Assembly (NCBI GenBank): GCA_003427395.1
Contig: BFEA01000010.1
Location: forward strand, 664,925 to 688,560
Direction of reading: 5' to 3'
Origin: Chara braunii
Lineage: Eukaryota; Streptophyta; Charophyceae; Charales; Characeae
DNA: 23,636 bases
Shown here: positions 9,688 to 17,378 of the stretch, one piece after another
How positions within the stretch are numbered: position 1 is the stretch's first letter
Layout of the letters: the number at the start of each line of letters is the position of its first letter
Program-made: the position numbers and the translations under genes
The notes under the pieces: model-generated
The model's database searches: none
Told to the model about the DNA's origin: nothing
Seen by the model: the letters and a program-made list of their open reading frames with translations, nothing else

Positions 9688-9800
9688 GAAATCAGTCGTA
9701 GCACGTGCAGAGAGCCCCTCGTAACTCAGTTACGAGACCCGAAGATCCGCCCGTATGTAACCGCTATCAGCGGCAGATTCATTCGGTCATGCTCATCCAT

Positions 9801-9851
9801 GCTGTCGAGGTTCAGCCTCCTGATGAGTCGGTGAGAGTCCGACGAAACAGT
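9801..9851 (+). ncRNA. type III hammerhead ribozyme (3' LTR copy)
   Basis: All conserved parts are present in order. Stem III 5' strand is CTGT (9802-9805), with C17 at 9806 forming the GUC cleavage site. Stem I is GAGG/CCTC (9807-9810/9816-9819) with loop TTCAG. Core CTGATGA is 9820-9826. Stem II is GTCGG/CCGAC (9827-9831/9839-9843) with loop TGAGAGT. Core GAAA is 9844-9847, and the stem III 3' strand is ACAG (9847-9850). Every stem is perfectly paired; G9801.U9851 can extend stem III. Predicted self-cleavage is after 9806, leaving a 2',3'-cyclic phosphate and a 5'-OH. The layout (open stem III) matches satellite-RNA, viroid and plant retrozyme hammerheads. It lies on the strand opposite to the host LTR element. 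Confidence 0.93.
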
Positions 9852-9893
9852 CTGGCACAATTGCCTTCGCCTGTTCGTTTGAAACGAACGGGC

Positions 9894-10016
9894 ACAAAAA
9901 AAAAGAAAAAAATCCAAACCAAATCTTAAAAAAAATAAAATCAAAAAAATATAAGCAAAATCTAGCAAAAAAAAAAAAATCAGAAAGAAAAAAAAAAGAA
10001 AAAAAAAAGAAAAACC
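9894..10016 (+). repeat. A-rich tract downstream of the ribozyme
   Basis: This stretch of about 120 bases is mostly A with scattered G, C and T, and no open frame of note. It begins about 45 nt after the hammerhead and is conserved in the other LTR (about 17114-17235). Confidence 0.85.
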
Positions 10017-10599
10017 TACCTAAACGTGGCTGCCCATTTCTAATGGGCGCCTGTCACCTCATTGGGGACTTTAAGTCCCTAGTCACTTCAAAACGCGCCA
10101 GATGGCGCGTCGGTTTCTCCTCTTTTTTTTCTGGTTTTTTTTTTTTTTTTTTCTTTTTCCGTTGGCATAGCCAACGGTCACAACGGGGTCATAGTACCCC
10201 CACGAACTGTTGAAATACGAACCCAAGTTCGATCCCGGTAGCTCCTTTCTCGATTTATGCGTGTCATCCTTGCGCAGGGGCCATGTTGATCTCTTCTGCG
10301 CGGCTGATTCCAACCGCACGAACTCATTGATCGCGCGACCGAAATCGGTCGCGCTGGCTCACGTGGCTGCTCCAAAAGGGAGCCAGCCCGAGGTCTTATA
10401 CGGATTCGATCCCCGCGTCTACAGGGTGGCAGTTTGTTATGTTTACCTTTTGCGCTGGCTCCTACTACGATTGTAGTAGGAGCAACCCTCCTACTTTAAG
10501 GGTTATGGAGCCTGGCCGACCGCCCCTTAGCAGCACGGTCGGCTCCCCCAGCCTACGACCTTGCCGGCCTCGCCTGCTCAAGGCGTCGCCGTGCCTTAC

Positions 10600-10860
10600 C
10601 GGTTAGCCGAGCTACCCTGGCTTGGTAATTACCTAACCGTGTAGGCCTCGGCACCGGCCTGTTGGCCTTCTGGTTCAAAACCCAACCTCGCAGGCCTAGA
10701 CTTCCTATTCCTCCTACGCCACGGCTCTATACCTGGCGCACCCCTCTTTTTAGCCTACTTAGGCCCTGAATCGCGCGGCTGCTAACTTTAGTTTTTTCCA
10801 TGCCCGCACACTACTGCGGCTTTGTCGAGAACTGCGCGCGACAGTGCGTACCACCGCTAT
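10600..10860 (-). other. LTR stretch with no recognised feature
   Basis: This part of the U3 side of the LTR is well conserved in the other LTR, has a few weak inverted repeats (for example GGCC/GGCC around 10658), and contains no gene. Compared with the other LTR it lacks a short block near 10770 that holds two hairpins there. Confidence 0.5.
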
Positions 10861-10870
10861 CTCGCACAAA

Positions 10871-10920
10871 CGTTGATGACGTCACACATCAACGACGTCA
10901 TGTGTCATCGACGTCTGGCT
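10871..10920. promoter_or_regulatory. ACGTCA-rich palindromic cluster in U3
   Basis: CGTTGATG (10871-10878) pairs with CATCAACG (10887-10894). The block also contains a full TGACGTCA palindrome at 10877-10884 and further GACGTC words to about 10914. TGACGTCA is the classic bZIP (as-1/CRE-like) site in plants. The cluster lies about 150-195 bp into U3. In the other LTR the first palindrome is mutated (GATGGCCTCA) and the later GACGTCA remains (about 18158). Confidence 0.4.
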
Positions 10921-11030
10921 TTTGGTCTCTCAGTTATAAGGTTGGTCTGAATAACTTTGGCAACGTCAATCTCATCGTGTTCCTCAAATCCAGCGAAAAG
11001 AGTCGAACAGCATCTGATCTTGAAAAACTC

Positions 11031-11061
11031 GGGCAGAAACCCTTACAGGGGTTTCTGTCCC
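11031..11061. repeat. terminal hairpin at the LTR start
   Basis: GGGCAGAAACCC (11031-11042) pairs with GGGTTTCTG-T-CCC (11049-11061) with one bulged base, four bases from the LTR end. It is kept in the other LTR at about 18297-18326. Confidence 0.7.
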
Positions 11062-11065
11062 GACA

Positions 11066-11080
11066 ACCTTCCCCGCCCCC
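11066..11080 (-). other. polypurine tract of element C
   Basis: The minus strand reads GGGGGCGGGGAAGGT and runs directly into the 3' LTR start TGTCGGGACAG. It has the same organisation as the PPTs at 4420 and 5561, which supports related elements inserted in the same direction. Confidence 0.75.
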
Positions 11081-11308
11081 ATTAAGCGACGTCCCCGTCG
11101 CTTACCATAAGGCAGTACAAAGAGAAGTCTTTATAAAATCTCACCAAATATATCACATAATCACAATATATCTGGAACTAATCCAGATCGTACACACTTA
11201 TATCCGACGAGCGACGTTTCCGCCGTTCATCTTTCTTTCCTTTCATAATCATCTGGCTATTCTTTTATGAAATACTCCATGCATATTTCATTACTTACAA
11301 TACTTCAA

Positions 11309-11540
11309 ACATTGACTTACTTTCAAACATAACAGAGACTTACTTTCAAGCCTTAAACAAACAAAGGCTTACTTCCAAGCCTTGAGCAGACAGAGGCTTA
11401 TTTTCAAGCCTCGAACAGAAAGAGGCTTACTTTCAAGCCTTTAACAGAGAGAGGCTTACTTTCAAGCCTTTAACAGATATACAAAGGCTTACTTTCAAGC
11501 CTTTAACATACAGAGGCTTACTTTCAAGCCTTATAATTCT
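11309..11540 (+). repeat. 29-bp tandem repeat with a hairpin in each unit
   Basis: Units begin GCTTACTTTCAAGCC at 11367, 11396 (TTATTTT variant), 11425, 11454, 11487 and 11516, with diverged units before. Spacing is 29 bp except one of 33 bp. In each full unit AGGCTT pairs with AAGCCT across a 6-nt loop (ACTTTC), so the array is a run of evenly spaced 6-bp stem-loops. Confidence 0.92.
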
Positions 11541-11850
11541 TTCGAACCTTCCTTCGAAAACACTTTCATTCAGTCGTGAGTTGGATTGAGGCCATAAATA
11601 ACCTCTGGCAGGTCTTTTCCCGGAATCTAGAATCCACTATTGGTTTTACGGTTTTACCCAACCTGAGGAATTACAAGAACAGTTTAGAAGAATGATCCCA
11701 GTATCATCCCACTGACAGCCACTCATCCTTCCATTTGTCTCTCATAGATGGGTCAGGCTTATCCCGCTGATGGGATCCTCTTCAGGCTATAACCCCCTGT
11801 CTAGGTCTCGTCAGGCTTAACCCCCTGCGGGTCTTTCATCCGTACAGCAC

Positions 11851-11920
11851 ATACTGCCAGGAATTTAACCTGGGTCTCTCGTGTTCATGGGGATGCACTC
11901 CCATCACCTCAACATATCTC
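11851..11920 (-). pseudogene. tRNA-Asp-like degenerate sequence, copy 2
   Basis: On the minus strand this follows the other tRNA-like copy directly. It ends in GAGACCCAGGTTAAATTCCTGG, which has the shape of a variable loop plus T-arm with a well-paired stem (CCAGG/CCTGG). The 5' half is poorly conserved. It shares a 25-nt T-arm block, with one difference, with the neighbouring copy. Confidence 0.45.
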
Positions 11921-11987
11921 TCGCTGCCAGGAATTTAACTTGGGTCTCCCACGAAACACAAGGATACTCGCACTATACTACAGCATG
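11921..11987 (-). pseudogene. tRNA-Asp-like degenerate sequence, copy 1
   Basis: The minus strand carries TGTAGTATAGTG followed by AGTAT, then GTGGGAGACCC and GTTAAATTCCTGG. From memory, plant tRNA-Asp(GUC) has TGTAGTATAGTGGTAAGTAT, then GCGGGTGACCC and GGTTCGATCCCCGG at matching spacing. The acceptor arms no longer pair, and the anticodon loop and TTCGA of the T-loop are lost, so it is not a functional tRNA. It could be a tRNA-derived SINE fragment or a captured primer tRNA. Confidence 0.5.
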
Positions 11988-12179
11988 TGTCGTTACCATC
12001 CCAGAGAGAAATCACCCTTTCCAAAAGTCCTTGTCCAGTCCGGCTAATTCCCACTCCAACTTAATTGTCATGCACGATTTATCTCCTCCATGTCTTGTGA
12101 ATGCGTCGAGGAGTGGCGTAATCCAAAAAGGGATAATATCTCGACGTCAAGCCCCGCTTTAGACTCGGGCCTCACCACT

Positions 12180-13200
12180 TTTCCTCCGATTCAAGTGCTT
12201 TTGACCCTGATTAGTCCGTCGTAAACAGAGTAGAACTGCCCCACCTTACATAACCAAGGTTGATTAAGTCTTGATTATGGGGGCAAGGTGACAACTTTTG
12301 GCAGAAGGTCGGGTAATCACTCTGTCCCTCGTGATAAGAACAACCGTCTACCCTACAAACAACATTCCAATCAAGATCTCAACACCTTTCTCCATTTCGT
12401 CGATAGTGTAGTCATCCTCCCCGAAAAGAAAGATGACAACATCCGACTATGGACCAGGAACAAAGTTTCGGCACAGGCCTCACTATCGCCTACTGGGCTC
12501 ACGACATTAGGATTCCTCACAGCGTGACAATTGACACAAAACCGAGTCATAAGGCAAGATAAATAATTGAACCACATGTCTGACGGATAACACGCAGGCA
12601 TATGACCCAAGTACACATCATTTCCTTATACTTGTACTTACAAAATCTCATATTCATAACCAAATACACAGGGTCTCACAATCATATCAAAATTTCATCG
12701 AGATACGATAACAATAAAACACTCATTATAATGAAACGAACAAGAACATGATTCACAGTAAATATCACAAATATTTTTACTCGAATAAAATCAATTCACC
12801 CCTCATACAAAAAACTCATACAAGGTCAAAATCTATAATAATTGTTTAACAAAATCACATAGATTCAATCACCAATAACCATCAACATTACGAAGGAAAT
12901 CAACAATAATGATTGAAATTACAGAAGACTTTAAAATAAAATCTTAGTCAACCTATGGTTGACATAATACCAAAACGCTCTTAATATTCCCCCACACCAT
13001 ACTAAATTTGACAAGGTAACTAAATGATGAAATGACTAGATAAATCAATAGGAACATTACATTCATATCCAGCAATATATATACATAATTCCTATACCAT
13101 GATAAAAATGTTCAAAATTACTTACTTAATAAAGTTAATATCCATTGATGAAAATTATATTACCCGAGTGTCGTTCCACCAGGGACAACTGTAGTTTGTC
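12180..13200. other. AT-rich interior DNA, nothing recognised
   Basis: Apart from unrecognised short frames in 12288-12616, this stretch is low-complexity AT-rich DNA with no repeats of note and no gene. It leads up to the primer binding site. Confidence 0.6.
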
Positions 13201-13222
13201 GTTATCCCCGACAACGGCGCCA
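13201..13222 (-). other. primer binding site, tRNA-Asp type
   Basis: The minus strand reads TGGCGCCGTTGTCGGGGAT, then AAC. This complements the 3' end of plant tRNA-Asp (...ATCCCCGGCAACGGCGCCA, from memory) at 18 of 19 positions, the exception being one C-to-T change. It starts two bases after the LTR end ...GCTCGACA. This is a common PBS of plant Ty3/gypsy elements and fixes the direction of element C. Confidence 0.85.
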
Positions 13223-14436
13223 CCTGTCGAGCGCATCGGCCCTCGCACGAGCGAGGGCCCTCCCAATCGCGTCACCCACGAGAAACTTAGGCTTTCAACG
13301 TTTTAGAGACAACTCGGGGACGACACTGTAACCCACGTCGACCCTTCGCCGCTCCGGCCGAGTGCGCCAGTTGTATATCCCGCGGTCCCCTACGACAGGA
13401 TAGGTTCTCACGGAGCACAACTTACCTTTCCTAAGGGTCTGTCACCACCCTTAGGGGCGTATCCCCGCCGAGCTACCGGCCCACATGTGAAGGTTTTTAT
13501 AATGCAATTGCAAAGGTACGTCGGCCGAGGGTGTTTGCTCGTTCGCTGTAGGATAGGTACGCATGGTTGAACGCAAAAGTGGAGCCAAACGTCGTTCGTC
13601 CCTGGGGCGCTGATCTCCCAGGAATCGGCCCGGCGTCGGTCGACTAGGACATGATATTCCAAGCGTGAGAAAATCTCAATCAATCCTAGTCCCTTCGTTC
13701 AAAGACAATTAAAAGTTAATCAGACAAAATGTTTTCAAAAGAAGACTCAGGTCCACGTAAGTTGACTTATCCTCTGAAATCGATACAATTATGCATACCA
13801 CTCGTTCAAACCAAACCAATAAAGGCTGACTCGACTTTTATCCAACGACGAGGCATCGTGAGTTGACTCGTCTTCAGACATCACTCATCAACAAAAGGGT
13901 AAAAACATGACTTACACGCATAGCGACGCTCAAATGGCGTATCATCAAAATATCTTCACTCTGCCTACCAGACGGCTCGACTGTCACGACTTTTTCGACT
14001 CGATGAGATGCGTTGCTAAGTTCTCTCATTCCACCCCACACTAACTGCTAGAAAAGAAGCACGGACAAATCCCAACTCTCACGTAGAGCTAGGATACCAT
14101 TGCTTTAATGGTGACTTCATCATCTTTCTAATTTTGGTGTGAATGTCATCTATAAGTAATCTAACTATCACTGTGCAAGTCAACAACCGTCTTGAACAAT
14201 CGGACACTCGATGCCTCATTAAGGCCAAGGATCCACTTTTAAATTTTGTTGGTTGCTTTGTCCTCCTGACCCTTGTTGACCCTACTGAAAAGGGTTGTTC
14301 TCGGGCCTAGTTATCCAAGCCTTACTCGTCGTATCGACCCTATTGGTCCTCGCTTCTTGTGGTGAGGCCAACCAGGACAAGAGTGCCTACCCGCACTTTG
14401 TTCCAACTAGTAACCATGAATCGAGCTTCTTGTGGC

Positions 14437-14844
14437 TCAATTTTTCATACACAAGTAACCCCTAAGACGACCACTAAGAGGTATGCTATGACAGTTCCCC
14501 TTAACACGAGGCGTTAAGAACTTAAGGCTCTTCCGTGAGTAGGCGGATGTCCTTTCCCTAGGAGGTGGTCTGGGATACCCCTCGTCCTCGCCCGAGCGAA
14601 CCTCGGATCTCAAAAGTCGGGCTGGCTCCACCACAACAGCATGGTATCCCCCCGTGTAAGCGGTCCACTCCGAGTCGATAGCAGGGTCGGCCCCTAAGGC
14701 AACGAACCCCCGCCTCAGATGCCTCCTTGGAAAGGGAAACGCGTCTACCACGGCGGCAAAATAGTCCCTTGCCGCTTGACGCCAAGGGTAACTTAGACGA
14801 ACAAGGAAATTACAAAGAAGAAAATCATTCAGCCAGACGGGCAT
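14437..14844 (-). CDS. unrecognised 135-codon reading frame inside the 5' LTR
   Basis: This is the partner of the frame at 7160-7567, with the same length, start and stop and about nine residue differences. It lies about 640 bp downstream of the candidate TATA box (15484-15491) in the element's direction, in the part of the LTR that would be transcribed leader. No domain is recognised. Its survival in both copies is weak evidence, given about 4% divergence and a GC-rich, stop-poor context. Confidence 0.2.
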   Translation of the reverse strand: MPVWLNDFLLCNFLVRLSYPWRQAARDYFAAVVDAFPFPRRHLRRGFVALGADPAIDSEWTAYTGGYHAVVVEPARLLRSEVRSGEDEGYPRPPPRERTSAYSRKSLKFLTPRVKGNCHSIPLSGRLRGYLCMKN

Positions 14845-15483
14845 AGACAGAAAGGCTCATTCGGGAAAGAACGGGTGTCCTCAGGAAAAATTGATGTCCA
14901 ATTATGTGATCGCTTCGTTTTTCGTTGTCTACCGACTTCCCTTCCCTTCAGCATACATACAAGTGAGTGACCAAAAAAATAATCATCATCCCTTCTTTTT
15001 CGTTGACCTAATCAGATCTTTTTTTTTTTCTTTTTTCAGACATTCTTCTACTTACTTGCACATCAGATCAAACAACAATTTCAAAACAAGACAGTGCAAT
15101 CCCAAAGTCACGTCAGACTTCCATTCGCACACGTAAACACACATCTGCTCTACCTTTTCAATGAACGTTCAAAGAACAAGTTCAACCAAGTGCGGGTTCA
15201 CACAGGTGTGAAGGGTCTCAGTCAAACTGACCATGAGTGAAGTTGAAGAGACGGCCCACTCAAGAAGACCATGTGAAATCGCACTCTAGAAAAGACAATT
15301 GTCACAACGAGTCGCCCGCAAAGCGATCCACACCACTCCCGGGAACGCTCACTTGCCGCGACACCCTCTCAACACACAATCATCTCCCAGTAATCCAATA
15401 ACACCTTCGCACCGTCGTCACTCGCACCATTTTCAAGCGCACCACTTAGCGGTGCCTTCCCTGTGCCAATACCCAGTCGCCAC

Positions 15484-15491
15484 CTTATATA
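15484..15491 (-). promoter_or_regulatory. candidate TATA box of element C (5' LTR copy)
   Basis: The minus strand reads TATATAAG within GACTATATAAGGTG, a good match to plant TATA boxes, aligned with TTTATAAG at 8208-8215. If used, transcription would start about 30 nt further along the minus strand and run through the 135-codon frame to the PBS. Confidence 0.4.
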
Positions 15492-15514
15492 GTCAACGCA
15501 ACAATACTATCGCC

Positions 15515-15965
15515 TCCGCCGTGAAAACCCGGCAATGCTTCCGCACCACTAACATAAAACCCAGTGTCGTTGCTGCAACAATTCGGTAGCACTTCCGCAC
15601 CACCGCCGTCAAACCCGACGCTGTTGCCGCTAAATTTCGGCAGCGCTTCCTCACTACTGTTGACAAACCCGGTGCTCTCGCTACAAAATTTCGGCAGCGC
15701 TTCCGCGTCAGTACCTAGAAAGCACTGCCGCCGATGCAAATAAAAAAAACGGCAGCGCTTCCACGCCACCGTCAAAAGGCGCCACCGTTGCTGTGCCAAA
15801 CAGGCAAAGTTTCGCTTGCACCGCTTGTGCAAAACGGGCAGAGTTTCCCCTGCACCGCTTGCTGAAAAACCTGCCGCCGCCGTGCAAAACGGCCAGAGTT
15901 TCCCTTGCAGCGCTTGCGGAAGGCCTGTCCCCGAAGTGCTAAAGGGACAGAGTTTCCCCTGCACC
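15515..15965 (+). repeat. 54-bp tandem repeats of the 5' LTR
   Basis: This block matches the two arrays at 8235-8440 and 8508-8760. The first family has four units with CGGCARYGCTTCC. The second family is contracted to about three units. Confidence 0.85.
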
Positions 15966-16641
15966 ACAAAAAAAGTGGTTGTTGACGCCACGCTGAGTGG
16001 ACAGCACTTCCCCTGCACTTCAAAATCAGTTGTCGCTGCGTAGGCCGCGCAACATTTCCCCTTCACACCACTGAGATAGTGGCTATGGCTGCACTCCACA
16101 GCTATGGCCTCCTCTCAACAGCCTGCCCCTTCTCTCTTGCAGACCTCCACTTTACCTCCACCTCACTCTCCAACAGCTCCCTCACACCAGCAGCCAGCAT
16201 TCAACTAAGTAGGATGCCAGCAGCACCAACCAAAAATGAATGCTGGCTGGCTGGCTGCTGGCTGTTTTATAGCTGGCTGGAGGCTGAGGGCAGCCGCCTT
16301 GCCCCAGCCAAAACTCGGATCTGAGCTTGGCCCTTGATCTAGATCGCGATCAAGGGCCAAAAAGTTTGATGTTCCCCTAAGGAAACTAAGTTCAGACCTT
16401 TGGTAATGCGTCTAACCTTCACCCGCGGCCAGACGCAGCTTACCAAAGGCTGTACAAAGCCTTTTCCAGCAGACTGTTGAATCGAACAGTTTACTGTCTT
16501 GTCAAAGTCAAGATGCTTCTAGACCTGCATCTGGATTGAGGCCGCGGTTAAATCCCCGGCCGTTTTTTTTTTTTTTTTCCAAACTTCTCCTTCTTCTTCT
16601 TCTCTTTTCTTTTCTTTACCCCCTCGCTTTTTTTTGTACAG

Positions 16642-16812
16642 GGGCAGCCCGCCGTTCAGAACGAACGGCCGGCCCTTCATTTCACAGAGTGGAACAAGAG
16701 TCAAGCCCAACAGGGCTTCCTTTCCTATTGCCCCCATGCGCCCGTACCCGGACGCCTACGGCGTCAGGTGCAGGCGGCGGTCTGCAGCCCGTTGCTCAAC
16801 CAACAGGCGCAG
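16642..16812 (+). other. exon-like block with splice signals (5' LTR copy)
   Basis: A pyrimidine-rich run ending TTTTTTTTGTACAG precedes 16642, and CAG|GTAAGT follows at 16810-16818. Length is 171 nt, as in the other LTR. Confidence 0.45.
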
Positions 16813-16818
16813 GTAAGT

Positions 16819-16892
<74 letters not shown>

Positions 16893-16905
16893 CTCTCTCT
16901 CTGTG
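16819..16905 (+). repeat. (CT)n microsatellite with an embedded (CG)n run
   Basis: CT dinucleotides are interrupted at about 16877-16892 by eight CG dinucleotides, then CT resumes. The CG run is absent from the other LTR copy. Alternating CG of this length can adopt Z-DNA. Confidence 0.93.
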
Positions 16906-17020
16906 TGGAAATCAGTCGTAGCGCGTGCAGAGAGCCCCTCGTAACTCAGCTACAAGGCCCCAAGATCCGCCCGTATATAGCCGCTATCAGCGGCAAATTC
17001 ATTCGGCCATGCCCTTCCAG

Positions 17021-17071
17021 GCTGTCGAGGTTCAGCCTCCTGACGAGTCGGTGAGAGTCCGACGAAACAGT
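17021..17071 (+). ncRNA. type III hammerhead ribozyme (5' LTR copy)
   Basis: Aligned base for base with 9801-9851. Within the 51 nt the only change is at 17044 (C instead of T), which is position 7 of the core, the one core position known to tolerate any base. The GUC cleavage site (after 17026), stem I GAGG/CCTC, stem II GTCGG/CCGAC, GAAA and stem III CTGT/ACAG are all intact. Cleavage at both copies of one plus-strand RNA would release 7,220 nt. Confidence 0.92.
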
Positions 17072-17338
17072 GTGGCACAATTGCCTTCGCCTGTTCGTTC
17101 GAAACGAACGGGCACATAAAAAAAGAAAAAAATCCAAACCAAATCTAAAAAAAAAGAAAATCAAAAAAATCTAAGCAAAATCTAGCAAAGAGAAAAAAAT
17201 CAGAAAGAAAAAAGGAAAAAAAAAAAAAAAAAAAACCTACCTAAACGTGGCTGCCCGTTTCTAACGGGCGCCTGTCACCTCACTGGGGACTTTAAGTCCC
17301 TAGTCACTTCAAAACGTGCCAGATGGCGCGTCGGTGTC

Positions 17339-17340
<2 letters not shown>

Positions 17341-17377
<37 letters not shown>

Positions 17378-17378
17378 C
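17341..17378 (+). repeat. long poly(T) tract
   Basis: A run of about 30 T residues. The corresponding place in the other LTR (10120-10158) has a shorter, interrupted T tract. Confidence 0.9.

Larger units (their letters stand above)
9114..10543 (+). repeat. hairpin array of the 3' LTR (about 20 stem-loops)
   Basis: Short inverted repeats with small loops follow one another. Arms by position: 9114-9123/9134-9143 (10 bp); 9182-9191/9225-9234 enclosing 9196-9202/9212-9218; 9256-9264/9269-9277; 9293-9301/9312-9320; 9328-9332/9339-9343; 9435-9441/9447-9453; 9571-9578/9585-9592; 9718-9725/9729-9736; 9761-9765/9769-9773; the hammerhead at 9801-9851; about 9869-9893; 10032-10038/10042-10048; 10065-10070/10074-10079; 10093-10099/10104-10110; 10159-10166/10170-10177; 10085-10089 type arms at 10185-10189/10196-10200; 10333-10341/10346-10354; 10458-10468/10473-10483 (11 bp); 10484-10489/10499-10504; 10515-10522/10536-10543. 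Most loops are 3-6 nt. The array is interrupted by a T-rich tract (9345-9420), a CT repeat, an A-rich tract and a second T tract (10120-10158). No protein-coding explanation fits. Confidence 0.85.
6431..11065 (-). mobile_element. 3' LTR of element C, left end truncated
   Basis: Collinear with 13710-18330. Its inner end at 11065 reads ...CCCGACA on plus, giving TGTCGGGACAG as the LTR start on minus. The first 485 bp or so of the other LTR (13225 to about 13710) have no detectable counterpart left of 6431, so this LTR has lost the end of its U5 side by deletion or rearrangement. It also lacks a block of about 34-50 bp near 10770 that is present in the other LTR at about 18005-18052 and contains two hairpins. 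Confidence 0.85.
11066..13224 (-). mobile_element. non-coding interior of element C
   Basis: The region holds, from its 3' side, the PPT, a GTCGC-containing inverted repeat near 11087-11103, a 29-bp hairpin repeat array, two tRNA-Asp-like sequences, and from about 12600 a strongly AT-rich stretch up to the PBS. No gag, protease, RT, RNase H or integrase motif is visible. The longest frame of possible interest (12371-12616, minus, 81 codons, Cys/Ser-rich) is not recognisable. Confidence 0.8.

Noticed and set aside
9321-9834. Plus-strand frames containing Leu-Ser or Ser-Phe runs
   Set aside because: They translate the CT microsatellite and flanking T-rich DNA.
10215-10400. RNA polymerase III B-box-like words (AGTTCGATCCC near 10226; GGATTCGATCC near 10390)
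   Set aside because: No A box at the proper distance and no tRNA fold; the match is short enough for chance.
12371-12616. 81-codon Cys/Ser-rich minus frame in the interior of element C
   Set aside because: No recognisable motif, no repeat in a second copy, and flanked by stop-rich sequence.
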